Assembly (NCBI RefSeq): GCF_036320965.1
Contig: NC_092287.1
Span: forward strand, 4,570,297 to 4,634,296
DNA: 64,000 nt
From: Panulirus ornatus
Taxonomy: Eukaryota > Arthropoda > Malacostraca > Decapoda > Palinuridae
Direction of reading: 5' to 3'
Every line of letters starts with the position of its first letter. Positions within the stretch are counted from its first letter, which is position 1. This document shows, one piece after another, positions 21,600-33,289 of this stretch. Below the pieces are notes generated by a model. It had not been told where the DNA came from. It searched no databases and saw only the letters and a list, made by a program, of their open reading frames with translations. The translations under genes were made by a program, and so were the position numbers.

Positions 21600-22100
21600 A
21601 TCAGAGGTCAACACAGTTGGAGGAGGAAACAAAACTGAACATTCAGATCAAAGAGCATCAACAAGCGTCATCAGATTGGAAAAGGAAATTAGGAATCTGC
21701 AAAATGTAGTCATCAGAGGTCATGACCAGAGAATCACTCCAGGTCAGGGGAGGGGAGGAGGGAGTCAGGAAAATTACAACCAGAGGGGGGGAAAAAAAGG
21801 TGTAATGATGCAAAAGCAGAATGGGTCAGAGGGGTCTTTCCTGAGGGCCTGGAGACCGTCCGACACAAGGGAACCACAACAGCGCCGCCGCCCGGGACAC
21901 AATGCAGAAACTAGCAGGAACGGCTGGCAGGGAGGGGAACAGGAGCAGTGTGTGGGACCGTTGAACACAACCGGGGTGCGAAGACTGACGCACTGTGGAA
22001 GACGCCAGGGGACACTGCAACCGTGGGACGGAGCGAACCAGGTGAAGCTATCTGTGAGGCGGAACAATATGCACTGGTTGAAACAACGATAGTCACAGCC
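21600..22100 (+). pseudogene. possible decayed coiled-coil reading frame
   Basis: Two overlapping plus-strand frames give LDQRSTQLEEETKLNIQIKE and, after a shift, RLEKEIRNLQNVVIRGHDQR, both heptad-like and charged. A Gln/Gly/Arg-rich tail follows to about 22092. This resembles a retrotransposon ORF1 or gag-like coiled coil in general character only. Stops separate the pieces. Confidence 0.25.
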
Positions 22101-22486
22101 CAGTACATGCATGGATGATGAATGAGTACAGAATATACAGCAAGAGAAGGAGCTTTCAATGATGACCAAAAAAAAAAAAAACAGGGAGGGGAAAACTGGT
22201 TCAATAAGAGATGTTAAGAAGCGAAGGAAGTTCGAACTACGTTGTGAAGAGGATATAGGGAAACCCTCCCGCCACCTGGCATTTGTAAGGTATAAATGAG
22301 AATGAGACGAGAAGAGCATGACAAAAAACAAGGACAGGAAAAACTTTCAAAAGAACATTATGCACGACGCAGGGGATAATCCAGAGCTTTTACATCAACA
22401 TAATAAGAGTAAACTAGCAGTTCCCTGGATTCAGACGAAAGAGTTATAATGTTGAAAGGATACACGAGGAAAGGAATGACAAGTTA

Positions 22487-22488
<2 letters not shown>

Positions 22489-22540
<52 letters not shown>
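22489..22540. repeat. (TG)n microsatellite
   Basis: TG run of about 52 bp. Confidence 0.97.
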
Positions 22541-22543
<3 letters not shown>

Positions 22544-24540
22544 CAGAATTACAGACATGGTACGTACAACAAACGAGGTTTAAAGACGAGGCAACAAGAG
22601 TATGATACTTTCTCGTTATGACAAGCAGTAAACAATCGTTCCAGCCTACAAACTACCATTGACCTCAAACCCCAGGAGATGACACTCGAAAGCATTCGCG
22701 TCAGCAACCCCGATACCCAAACAGTTCCAGTAACTGGCTATGACGCTAACCACCCTACCTACTTACCTACCTCCTCTAACGAGCACATCGTTAAGGTAGG
22801 GCGTTCCGAGAACAGGGGAAGGAGAACAAGGGTGAAGAACACTTGAAGACGTAACAATAACGGAGGAGAATAAGCAGGGAGGGCGTCATTGTGCTCCATA
22901 CAACAACAACCTCCTCCTCCTCACCACCACATTCAGTGAATACAAATGATATGCAGATGTGCTTGTAATTAGTGTGACGTCACTAATGAGGAGCAATGCG
23001 TCGGCGGGGAGAGGACCAGGAGGAGTGGGGAGGGGAGCGACAGTATGAGGGCGTGACGTGTATATCACAAGGTGGGGCGGTGCCCCACACACCATACCTG
23101 ACCAGTGTGGTTCCACTCGAGGCAAGTTTGAGGGTGGCTGAGGGCACCACCAGGGGATGGGTGGATTGAACGTGGCGTAAGGCTACGACGGCACCAATCC
23201 TCGTGTTCTGTGTGACTCTGGACTTGCGCCTGTGCTTGCTCGTCTGTTCCGCTCGCTTAAAGACAATCCTTCCCACCTTCTTGGAAACATGCCTATCCCA
23301 AAGACGGCTGACCGCTGCAACCCTCACAACTCTCGCTCCCCCCCACTACGACCTACTGTTTCTTGAGGCTTTAAATCCCAACTCAACTCCCATTTCCCGA
23401 ACACAGTGAATCCCAGGCTTGTACTTATGTAGGAGCATAGACCATATGAAAACGAAGCTTCCAGCAGCTGTCTGTATCCAGTGGTCGATGTTTAATGGGA
23501 ACAACAGCATGATCACGTCTACCCCTCAAACAAAACTACAGACATAGTAAACAGGTTATGTCTTGTTTACACAAGTGGGCGAACCTATATGTAAACAGCT
23601 TGACCACGTAGTAAACGTCGGTGATAATTTACATTTATGTCCCCCTGATGACTTCTTCAGCCTGCCATTTACAGTCCTACCAGGTCTCTCCCACCCCTAT
23701 GTCTGTCTGTCTGCCTGTGGGTTTGGATCTCAGCCTAACCCCGTCAGCGTCTGTCTGTAAATAAGGCTTCAGTACTGTCCCGTCTGTCCGCGGGTGTATG
23801 GTTTTACGTACACGACGCTGCAGATATCTGTCTGTGCGTCAGACAATCCAGGACAGGTCTGTCTCTCTGTGGGTTCCTGTCTGGGCATGATGATGAAGGT
23901 GTCTGTCTGTCTGTAAGACTGTCTACGTACTCCCTGCTGTATATCTTTGGCCATGTGTATGTCTGTCTTTGTTGATGTCAATCATTACTACGGTTGTATT
24001 TGTTTACATATAGTCATCATCACTCCCAAGCGTATAGACTTGCAAATTCGTTCTACGGTTTGTATGTACGACTATGATATAAAAAGGCGGTCCTGTTTTC
24101 TATCTGTAGATACGTCGCGGAAGTTGACAGATGCAAGAAGACTCAACCACCCCCCATGCACAGCTGGCAATCACTCTTCCATTTCCGTGGCAGGATGGAA
24201 ACTATCTGCCGCAGGATTAATGTATTTTCGGGAAAATACGTCAGTGTTGAGCGGGATGGTTGTGCCGGCAATAAAGAGAGTAGGAAAAAAGGAAAAAAAA
24301 AAAATGGCAGCAGTGAAGTGTGGTTACACCACGGAACAATGTCCACCAGGAAGAAAACACGAGGGGTCCAGAGGGCCCGAATCTGCTAGCTCTCCTGGTG
24401 ATGCATGCCACACAGGCAACTACGACGTTTACTTAAATGCTAAACAACCCCCTACAAGACAAGACGCTGCCTGATGTGATTTAATCCATCAAGATTATTC
24501 AAAAAATTCATCAGTTCCCATTCAATGTACAATGCATTCA
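22541..24540. other. 2-kb unique spacer
   Basis: Largely free of repeats apart from CTGTCTGT motifs (23695-23915). It holds the longest plus-strand frame not built of repeats, at 23947-24474 (about 175 codons, starting MAMCMSVFVDVNHYYG and ending PPTRQDAA). That frame shows no domain, signal peptide or codon regularity I can recognise, so it is not called a gene. Confidence 0.45.
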
Positions 24541-24729
24541 TGAATACCTAAGGCGACTAGGAACATAAAAAACAATCCTCCCCTCTCATTATTTTTTTTC
24601 TTTTAATTTTCCAAAAGAAGGAACAGAGAAGGGGGCCAGGTGAGGATATTCCCTCAAAGGCCCAGATCTCTGTCCTTAATGTTACCTCGCTAACGCGGGA
24701 AATGGCGAATAGTTTGAAAGAAAAAGAAA

Positions 24730-24731
<2 letters not shown>
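24541..24731 (-). mobile_element. SINE-like interspersed element, family A, copy 2
   Basis: Reverse copy of the 1600-1753 element, ending GCTAACGCGGGAAATGGCG at about 24690-24710 and running through a short A-rich stretch into (TA)n at 24732. It is missing part of the distal segment that is complete at 49.1 kb. Confidence 0.8.

Positions 24732-24812
<81 letters not shown>
24732..24812. repeat. (TA)n microsatellite
   Basis: TA run of about 81 bp at the end of the family A element. Confidence 0.97.
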
Positions 24813-24813
<1 letters not shown>

Positions 24814-24929
24814 CCAGAAAAATAATCCGTCGAAATAATCTATTCATGTTGATAATCGTGATAGACATATATGTACTCTGGTCAAAATAAATCATGGAAT
24901 TAGATTTAGAATGATAGACGACGAATCGT

Positions 24930-25090
24930 GAGACGTCGCCAGACACCCAAATGAGGCGGCTGCATTCCCAACACGATCCCGCGTCCGGGATTCAATAAGC
25001 GTCGGATCCGCCCGAAAGTGTGTGTAGATTCGAACCCTGATCCCGGGTTACCCAATCCCCCCTCGTCCCCAGTGCCAGGGATGACACAGG
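24930..25090 (-). mobile_element. tRNA-derived SINE candidate
   Basis: The minus strand reads TGGCACTGGGG (A-box-like, about 25072), then GGATCAGGGTTCGAATCTAC (B box GGTTCGAATC, about 25028-25047) about 30 nt later. This is the spacing of an internal Pol III promoter. Downstream there is a CG-rich body and no cloverleaf, so a SINE is preferred over a tRNA gene. Confidence 0.5.
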
Positions 25091-25115
25091 GATCAGGGAG
25101 CAACCCGTCCAGCCA

Positions 25116-25372
25116 GCACCATTGGCTAGTGTGGCCAGCCACCATCACTAGGTAGTGTGGCCAGCCACCATCACTAGGTAGTGTGGCCAGCCACCATCAC
25201 TAGGTAGTGTGGCAAGCCACCATCACTAGGTAGCGTGGCCAGCTAGCACCACTAGGAAGCGTGGCCAGCCACCATCACTAGGAAGCGTGGCCAGCCACCA
25301 TCACTAGGAAGCGTGGCCAGCAAGCATCACTAGGAAGCGTGGCCAGCCAGCATCACTGGTGAATGTGGCCAA
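25116..25372. repeat. 26-bp minisatellite, about 10 copies
   Basis: Unit GGCCAGCCACCATCACTAGG plus TAGTGT. Starts 26 bp apart (25141, 25167). It begins directly beside the SINE candidate and may have been seeded from its end. Confidence 0.95.
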
Positions 25373-25469
25373 GCAGGAGATGTGGTCTACGCACTGAAGT
25401 AGCTGGTGGAGCACTCAAGCACTTCCTGTGGTCAACACGTCAAGAACGTGCTCTTTCCAACAGCAGGTA

Positions 25470-25565
25470 CGCGCGCGCGCGCGCACGAGTGTGTGGGTGT
25501 GTGAACCTCACCCTTCCCCCGTACCCCCATGAGGAACCCCCAGAGAAGCACAAACACCCTGCGAA

Positions 25566-25647
<82 letters not shown>
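25470..25647. repeat. (GC)n and (GA)n microsatellites
   Basis: A short GC run at 25471-25486 is followed by a TG-rich link and a unique segment, then a GA run of about 80 bp at 25568-25647. Confidence 0.93.
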
Positions 25648-25650
<3 letters not shown>

Positions 25651-26904
25651 AGGGAAATAGTAGCATTTTCCCCAGAGATAATATTAAGTTTTTACCGGGT
25701 ATCCATTGCCTGGGCCACGGGTGAGGGGAGGCAAGGTATACTGGGCCACACCGGCCCGGGCCGGACGAGCCACACTCCCGCCGCCACACACCCGCCCACA
25801 CTTCCCCTTTTCAACACGAGCCTCGCGCTCTCGAAACCGGTTCTCCAAACCGGTTTCTTTTATTGTCTGCCTCACACATTATTAGCGAGTCTTTCCCAGT
25901 ACCTGCGTTGCTTATGACGGGTCGGCCACGCTCGTCCACCTCCACCCCTCTGATGGGGGGGGGGGGGGTCCAGTCTGGCGAGGGTTGTTATTGTTGTTGT
26001 TGTTGTTGTGGGGGGGGGGGGGAGGGGGGGAGACCTGTGCCTCGCCACAGGTTACCCTCCTCCTCCTCCCCACCAGACAGTACCGCCACCAGACACCTCC
26101 CCTCACACGCCCGTCCCCTCCCCCACCTCAGCGCATCACCCTGGTCTCCCCACTTTAAGGGGAGCAGCGTCTTAGGAGCCGACAATTGTGCTGCTCACAC
26201 TGTCTGCCGTCCCCCCCCCCCCCCCGGGGCCGTGTGGGGAGGGGAGGGGAGGGGAGCTGTAGCCTGCAGGGGGTGTGTGTGTGTGTGTCTGTCCCCCCCC
26301 CCCCCCCTCCACAATAACAACACTTAACATTCTTACATTTTCTTTCAACATATGATCACAATCTCGTTTTCTTTTCGCCACTGCGAACGCTTAATTCCGA
26401 TTCTTTACATTTTTCTCCACTTTTTTCACTCAACATTCCTGAGCGACTTTACGTAATTTTCTGAGAGTGTTGCGTTATATTTTGTAATATTCTTCGCCGT
26501 TGTTTGGTCGCTGTGATAACCCTTTCTTCCCCACATCCCAGACCCCGACGAACACTGAGAAATTATATATACCTTTTCCTTACTATTTCTGACTCACAGT
26601 TTACGCCAGCGTGTAGCTAATGAGGCTAACGATCAGCTGATACAGGTGTGTCACCAGCGGTCTCCGGCCAGGTAACCTTCATCCTCCCACGACAGACAGA
26701 TGTGCACACCTGTTGACACGACCCTTGACCCCCCCACCGCACGGGTGCAGACAACACGAACATTAAGACAGACGCACACGCACCTGCCACTCTTCGTCGT
26801 GTTGTGCGGCACACGTGAGGCACACAGGCGTTGCTGAACCGCTGTCATCTACGGGGGTTAATGTAGAGCAACACATAACGATACAACGACCCCTGTCTGT
26901 AGAC
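25648..26904. other. GC-rich spacer with homopolymer G/C runs
   Basis: Poly-G at 25956-25968 and 26011-26034 around a (TTG)n tract (25985-26010); poly-C at 26211-26225 and 26292-26306; a short TG run at 26273-26288. Frames here are low-complexity and none is a credible gene. Confidence 0.6.
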
Positions 26905-27065
26905 GGTGGTATAACATAGACTTCTACAACCTCACCACATGCGACAACGTCACTGTAGAAAGTCCTACAACGTCACCACAAGGCACAACTTCCCTGTAGA
27001 GGCTTCTATAACTTTACAAGATACAACCTCCCTGTAGAGAGAGAGAGTTCTATAACCTTTTACCA
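26905..27065. repeat. degenerate minisatellite
   Basis: Four or five diverged copies of a roughly 38-bp unit around CTACAACCTCACCACATGCG and CCCTGTAGA. Confidence 0.6.
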
Positions 27066-27331
27066 CACAAGCAACACCACACTCCCTCCCTGCGGATCAT
27101 TCGAACCACCAAAAAAATAAAACTGAAAAACTAGACAAGTGTTGTTCAAGGCCAAGCTAAGGAATCTCCATGTTTACGGCTGGCCAGGGAGGAACACCAG
27201 GTGCCTCTCCTCACACCAGCTGCCGCCACCACCACCACCACCTGTGAGGCAATCGATGATTCCCCTGGACACCCACTCTCCCCTCCAACCCCCCAACTGA
27301 TCAACCAAGCAACCACTACTACTACTGTCTC

Positions 27332-27332
<1 letters not shown>
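27066..27332. other. unique spacer
   Basis: Contains a short CCACCACCACCACC run near 27225. Nothing else recognised. Confidence 0.5.

Positions 27333-27385
<53 letters not shown>
27333..27385. repeat. (CA)n microsatellite
   Basis: CA run of about 53 bp. Confidence 0.97.
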
Positions 27386-27386
<1 letters not shown>

Positions 27387-27589
27387 CGAGCGTCAGTGTG
27401 ACCATGAACTACGCACAGCTATTTACCTGTTGCACTTTACGAGTAAACTAGAGAGAGGCAGTCTTAGAGCAAAGGTGTATTAAGCTCTCCAGTACAACAG
27501 TTCTGAGGAGTTCAACGTGTTAAGTTCTCGATGGCAGACGCTTGTAGATTCCCTTTCTTTCCCAAGGGAAATCTTTGAGCCTTGAGCAG

Positions 27590-27710
27590 TACGAGCCTTG
27601 CAGGGAGCTACAACCCTTGGGTATAATGGCCTTGCATCCGGTGACCCTTACAGGTCAGGGTTCAAAGGCCAAGCCATCGTGCCGAAGGGTCGCACCACCG
27701 TCCTCAAGGA
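27590..27710 (+). mobile_element. palindromic GTACGAC element, locus 3
   Basis: The left arm (27608-27650) has ACAACCCTTGGGTATAATGG and CCGGTGACCCTTA. The right arm (27652-27700) has CAGGTCAGGGTTCAAAGGCC, then AAGCCATCGTG and CGAAGGGTCGCACCACCG. A degenerate copy with no tandem expansion. Confidence 0.75.
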
Positions 27711-27772
27711 GGTTCAAGGCTGGCTGAAGGCCTGACCCAAGGCTGAAGAGTTGATTCAGCAGCCAGGGCTCC

Positions 27773-27774
<2 letters not shown>

Positions 27775-27861
<87 letters not shown>
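27775..27861. repeat. (GA)n microsatellite
   Basis: GA run of about 87 bp. Confidence 0.97.
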
Positions 27862-27862
<1 letters not shown>

Positions 27863-28084
27863 ATAACCAAAGTAGGTTCATGAGTGCTTCGCCAGCACTT
27901 TTTTTTTCTTTTTGTTTTTGCGATCAACAAACACAAAGCCTTTGTTTTATTCAGAACAAATTAATGGAGCAAATAAAAAACGCAAGAATGATTCAGGAAA
28001 CACAGGAAATGAATGAATGATTTAGATCAAGCGTCGGGGGTCAGAGCAAGAGACTTAAAGGTCATGACCTCGGACCCCCACGTT

Positions 28085-28470
28085 GAACCCTGACCTCCAC
28101 GATAAAACCCCAAACCACATGATAAACCCTGGGCTTGATCACATACCTGATTTCCATCATAAACCCCTGGTTCTCGAAAATAAACCATCAATTTGGTCAT
28201 AAACCTCATGATGAATGACATACCCCAAACACCATAAACCCTGAACTCACCAATAAACCCAGAGCTGCATGACAAACCCTGAGGCTCCACAGTAAACCCA
28301 GACCTGTATGACGAACCCTGAGGCTCCACAGTAAACCCAGAGCTGTATGACAAACCCTGAGGCTCCACAGTAAACCCAGAGTGTATGACGAACCCTGAGG
28401 CTCCACAGTAAACCCAGAGCTGTATGACGAACCCTGAGGCTTCACACACACACCCAGAGCTTCACTACAA
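28085..28470. repeat. 39-bp minisatellite, about 9 copies
   Basis: Unit AACCCTGAGGCTCCACAGTA plus AACCCAGAGCTGTATGACG. The right half is homogeneous (4-5 near-identical copies) and the left half is diverged, which suggests expansion at the right edge. Confidence 0.9.
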
Positions 28471-28652
28471 AGCCTCAGCTCTCGAGTGCACCCCGTGCAC
28501 CATGGAAAGCCCTGGGGCGCCACAACAGACCAGTACCTACATCAACTCACGCCCGGTACCACACCGTCTGTAACGTGACCTCCACGACTGGCGCTCATGT
28601 AGAGCAGATGTCAACGAAGAACAAATACCCAAGTTAATTCTCAAGTATGTAT

Positions 28653-28757
28653 ATATTCCTATGAGTCCACGGGGAAAATGAAACACGATAAGTTCCCAAG
28701 TGCACTTTCGTGTAATAATCACATCATCAGGGGAGACACAAGAGAGAGATATAAGAC
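28653..28757 (+). mobile_element. interspersed element, family B, copy 1
   Basis: Contains CCTATGAGTCCACGGGGAAA, AACACGATAAGTTCCCAAGT and TTCGTGTAATAATCACATCA. It matches the reverse complement of 52295-52461 almost base for base. Both copies abut (TA)n. No reading frame. It could be the terminal fragment of a larger retroelement. Confidence 0.8.

Positions 28758-28759
<2 letters not shown>

Positions 28760-28827
<68 letters not shown>
28760..28827. repeat. (TA)n microsatellite
   Basis: TA run of about 68 bp next to the family B element. Confidence 0.97.
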
Positions 28828-28829
<2 letters not shown>

Positions 28830-29204
28830 GTTGTGACAGAGAGCTTGAGGAGCGCACCGTGTCCTACCGTAATATCGTGTACCATCGACCTCAACGGGTC
28901 AAAAGATAATCATTCCTTTATGATGGATTAAACGGCACTTGACCTTCAATCAAAGGCCTGAGGTCACCGGGAGTCGACGAGGTCAAAAGTTCCGCTCAGC
29001 GGTGCAAGACCTTCCCTAACCTGGCCCACCCTCCAGAGGGCGTGGCCTGGCCTGACCTCCGACCCAGAAATCAGGCTATAGATAGGACTGACCTCGTGTC
29101 CCGTCTACATGAGAGGCTGGCCTGTCCCACCTCCATCTCTAGCCATGGGTGTCTGTCCTCAACAGAGGGAACCTATGGTCGATCACCGGCAATATAATCT
29201 TCGT
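28828..29204. other. unique spacer
   Basis: Non-repetitive, nothing recognised. Confidence 0.5.
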
Positions 29205-29430
29205 ACTGATTCAATATTCACTTCAATATCTGCCTACACCATTCAATATTTACTTAAATATATACCTACACCATTCAATATTCACTTAAATATCTAACTA
29301 CACTATTCAATATTCACTTAAATATCTATCTACACCATTCAATACTCCCACAATATCTAACATTCAATATTCACTACAATATCTACCTACACCATTCAAT
29401 AGTCACTACAATATCTACCTACACCAGACA
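29205..29430. repeat. 32-bp AT-rich minisatellite, about 7 copies
   Basis: Unit CCATTCAATATTCACTTAAA plus TATCTACCTACA, with length variation. Confidence 0.88.
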
Positions 29431-30376
29431 GGATGTATTTGGTACTTCAATACATCCAGGAATAAGTAAAGGAAGTAATACAATATAGTGTAGTGCTATA
29501 CAAGGCACCGCTTTAACCTACCGATGTATAAATACAAAACATTTCAAAATAACTCTGACAAATTCATCTCCAGAACAAATTATACTTGTAATTAACATTT
29601 TAATTACCTGTTGTTAAGTCGTATTCCCATTAAACCTGAAGGCAAGCGCTATAAACATCCACAGTCTACTTTCTGTCATGTATATCATCCTTGTATGATG
29701 AGTTACAGAGATCCATTTATCTTTTTTTCACGATATAATAATACAGTAGGAGAATCCACAGGAATGAACAGTTTAACATACAAGTTCGTTTGTGCACTGT
29801 CAACACGTCAACTGAAGTCTACTTCAACGAAATATACTTCATGTTATTAATATACTTCACCACAGTCTACTTCAGCTCAAAATGCATCAAGCACTTCTGC
29901 TGCCTGCACAACTAGAACCTAAACCAGTCCAACATCCCTCCTAACACAGGCCACGGAATAATGACTCTATATAGAGGGAAATACAGTAAAAGAAAAATAT
30001 ATGTGTGTGGCGAACCGTAGCTAGGCTCCCGGACTGATGTAGCTCGCAATAAGGGAAAATAAAATACGTAAATGAAGAACGGTATAAATAAAGAATCACG
30101 AAAACCCTAAATGTTAAAAACAGGCTAAACCATTCCCTATCTAACCAGGAGGCCCAATATACCACACGACAGGCATGGAGAACCAACCTTAAGGACCCGT
30201 CCAGTAATACTCATATGTCGCAGTAAAAAATTCTTAACAATAAACTCTTTTGAAAGTAAATCATTTACGGACGATATATTTTAGGACAGTACTCACGCAA
30301 CCCAAAAAATCTCGTTCTCACAATATCATTATCAACACAAAAGCAATCTTTTTTAATCTCCACGAAAAGATAAAAA

Positions 30377-30378
<2 letters not shown>
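29431..30378. other. AT-rich unique spacer
   Basis: Moderately AT-rich, without tandem repeats. Frames up to about 80 codons, none recognised. Confidence 0.5.

Positions 30379-30421
<43 letters not shown>
30379..30421. repeat. (CA)n microsatellite
   Basis: CA run of about 38 bp ending in a short TATA. Confidence 0.95.
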
Positions 30422-30604
30422 CACACATCAACTCAAAGAGTGCTATAGAGGTGGTTAACGTTCTGTGAGTGTACCATGAGGAAGGACGTGGGAAGAAATG
30501 GCTCGTGACCCACAGCTGAACCTTTCCTGTCTGGTGACACCACCACAACCCCCGACCCCCCCGCGCCACCAGGCGGGACAAAACCTCAGGAAGACATCAG
30601 GAAG

Positions 30605-30680
30605 ATGTCGACCAGAACGGAAGGAAGCGCCATCATGAGGCCAGACCCCGCCACCCAGACCATCCCTCTCTCCCTCAAAA
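30605..30680 (+). other. candidate coding exon with consensus 5' splice site
   Basis: ATG at 30605 opens a frame starting MSTRTEGSAIMRPDPATQTI and PLSLK, ending at CTCAAAA|GTAAGTCG, a strong donor at 30681. No upstream promoter or downstream exon is identified and the peptide matches no family I know. Chance donor sites are common in 64 kb. Confidence 0.22.
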
Positions 30681-31418
30681 GTAAGTCGTCTCTTGCCTTC
30701 CTCCCTCCTACCACCACCACACACCACCACCACCACTGCGCTCGACGCAGACCTCACTGGAACCAGAGCGTACCTTCCTCTGCTAGAGCTCCCTAGGCTG
30801 ATGGCTCTCAGGGTCGAGGAACAGCTCAACAGAACCAAAGCTCCATATCCAGTACACCTAACTGGTCGATATGTACAAATTCACATTACCGTACAAATAC
30901 AACTATGACGAAGGAAGACAAATGAAATCCTTCTGAACAAGGCCACTGGGATAGCTACACTCTACAGCAACACACATGTGTACAGTGTACGCATGTACGT
31001 ACACCGTAACGAGACCTGGCCGAAGTACATATACATAGACTGGTAAAGGCAAGATGCGTACCGAGGCAGACGAAGAAGTGGACACGACCTCAATCACGGC
31101 CGGGAAATCTACACAGGAAATATGAGGGAAATGAGAGCGGAAGCCGGAGAGGTGAGGGGAAATGGATGGAGGACACAGGTGGGGTCAGGGACTGCCCGGG
31201 GCACACCGACGAACACTGTATAATAAATACAAGTGTTAAGAGACGCATCTCAGATGAACCACCGCGGCCCACTGAGGTGACGTGTGGCAACCGACAGACG
31301 CACCTCAGGTAGTACGTTGTCTCTGACACGTGTGAAATATACGCAATATCCGTCCTAGACTCTTTACTGTATGTCTTGATACAGTCATGTCAGGATCACA
31401 CCTACACAGAATATTGGG

Positions 31419-31419
<1 letters not shown>
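30681..31419. other. unique spacer
   Basis: Contains a CACCACCAC run near 30712-30735. Otherwise non-repetitive and unrecognised. Confidence 0.5.

Positions 31420-31475
<56 letters not shown>
31420..31475. repeat. (CA)n microsatellite
   Basis: CA run of about 56 bp. Confidence 0.97.
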
Positions 31476-31477
<2 letters not shown>

Positions 31478-31979
31478 CACTAGAAGAAGAGTGGAAGACG
31501 AAACACGAGCAGAGGTGATGAGGAAGAAATATAAGACATCGTTGTAACGAGCAACGACCAGCCACGGGAGGGGGGAAGAGCCCAGCAGCAGGTGTGAGGA
31601 CGAGCAACACACGTGCGCATCAATATGTCAGGATCTTGTGAACAATACACGAACAACAGCATACCTCTGCAACAAAAATATGCGAACAAGAAGAACATAC
31701 GTGACCATGTGAGGCAATAACATATTACAAAGTAACACAACCTTAAGAGACAACATGCGTGAACAGCAACCATCAACATTATAACACACAACCACCTTAC
31801 ACTGTTAACATGTCTAGTTGTTAACTCTGAAGTCTGTTTACATTTACGAGACACAGACACGATCAAGTGTAGCCTTGACGCGGGGTAGGTGGGGGCGGGC
31901 GGGCGGGCGGGCGACCCCAGCCCACACCAGCAGCGGGGCCCTGGGGAACAGTGGGGAGGAAGGTGCCACAGACTGGTGC

Positions 31980-31981
<2 letters not shown>
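31476..31981. other. unique spacer
   Basis: Non-repetitive except a GGGCGGGCGGGCGGGCG run at about 31894-31912, a potential G-quadruplex. Confidence 0.55.

Positions 31982-32038
<57 letters not shown>
31982..32038. repeat. (GA)n microsatellite
   Basis: GA run of about 57 bp. Confidence 0.97.
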
Positions 32039-32040
<2 letters not shown>

Positions 32041-32212
32041 AAAAAAATCAGTAAGGGGAGATTAAGGGTGATGGTGAATATGTGAGAGAGTGAGAGTCAT
32101 AAGGAAGGATAAATAATGGGAGAGTCAAGCAGGAGAGAGGGAGAGGTCAAGAGGTTAGCGAGGGTGAGCGGCAGCGAGAGTGAGAGGAGGTAAGAGGTTA
32201 GGGATGTGACAG

Positions 32213-32215
<3 letters not shown>

Positions 32216-32280
<65 letters not shown>
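32216..32280. repeat. (GA)n microsatellite
   Basis: GA run of about 65 bp. The 180-bp link to the previous GA array is itself purine-rich. Confidence 0.97.
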
Positions 32281-32283
<3 letters not shown>

Positions 32284-32428
32284 AAGTGAGAGGAGAGGAT
32301 GCCAGAGGAAGAGCTCTCCACAAGTCCTCCTCTCACCAGCTAGTGTGGCTGGGTCAACACTCACTGTTGTCTGTACACAATTATTGGTCCTTGTTCAACA
32401 CTCGGATTCTCTAGTACATACGTACTAT

Positions 32429-32640
32429 ACACACACACACACACACACACCTTGTACACACACACGTACACAAACCTTGTACACACACCTTGTACACACA
32501 CATTTGTACACACACCTTGTACACACACTTTGTACACACACTTGCACACACACCTTGTATATACATCCTGTACATACACTTGTACACGCATCCTGTACAT
32601 ACACTTGTACACACCCTGTACATCCACTAGTACAAACACA
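32429..32640. repeat. (CA)n followed by degenerate CCTTGTACACACA array
   Basis: A CA run (32429-32450) passes into about a dozen variable units with CTTGTACACACAC, a microsatellite that appears to have picked up a longer period. Confidence 0.88.
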
Positions 32641-32768
32641 TGGCACTCCTGTACAAAAAGCAGTATATGATCACATCCACAAACCATGTATACATATGTA
32701 CATGGGCTACCGTCAACGTGTATATATTACCGGGGTATAAATATATATAGACATTGTGCATAAGGTTA

Positions 32769-32770
<2 letters not shown>

Positions 32771-32817
<47 letters not shown>
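32771..32817. repeat. (CA)n microsatellite
   Basis: CA run of about 47 bp. Confidence 0.97.
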
Positions 32818-32821
<4 letters not shown>

Positions 32822-32903
32822 AGAGTGCCATACGAACACCAAGACCTGGTCAAACATGTTCAATCCTAAACACTTCCATGAAATATGTTATACGCACACA
32901 CAC

Positions 32904-32909
<6 letters not shown>

Positions 32910-32997
<88 letters not shown>
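32910..32997. repeat. (TA)n microsatellite
   Basis: TA run of about 88 bp, among the longest TA arrays in the window. Confidence 0.97.
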
Positions 32998-32999
<2 letters not shown>

Positions 33000-33050
33000 A
33001 ACAAATACGCACACACAATCTTACTATAACCATTCCTCTCTTTTTTATGT

Positions 33051-33052
<2 letters not shown>

Positions 33053-33119
<67 letters not shown>
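33053..33119. repeat. (CT)n microsatellite
   Basis: CT run of about 67 bp. Confidence 0.97.
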
Positions 33120-33122
<3 letters not shown>

Positions 33123-33197
33123 GCAAGTAATTTGGATGTATAGCCTTACGCACAGTCAACGAGAGCCGGATCGTCCCGTTTACTATGGGACAGAGAG

Positions 33198-33199
<2 letters not shown>

Positions 33200-33284
<85 letters not shown>

Positions 33285-33289
33285 CGCGC
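33200..33289. repeat. (TG)n(CG)n compound microsatellite
   Basis: TG run (33200-33276) merging into a CG run (to 33289). Alternating purine-pyrimidine throughout, so a strong Z-DNA candidate. Confidence 0.97.

Noticed and set aside
21774..22331. 185-codon minus-strand frame
   Set aside because: Antisense to a charged plus-strand frame and rich in Ser/Cys/Phe, typical of a shadow frame; no domain recognised.
23947..24474. 175-codon plus-strand frame, the longest plus-strand frame not built of repeats
   Set aside because: No recognisable domain or splice context, and it contains a poly-A/poly-Lys stretch; length alone is not enough in 64 kb.
33200..33289. Valine/cysteine repeat peptides from TG arrays and similar peptides from CA, GA and TA arrays
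   Set aside because: Every dinucleotide array opens such frames (VCVC, THTH, SLSL, ERER, YIYI); none is a gene.
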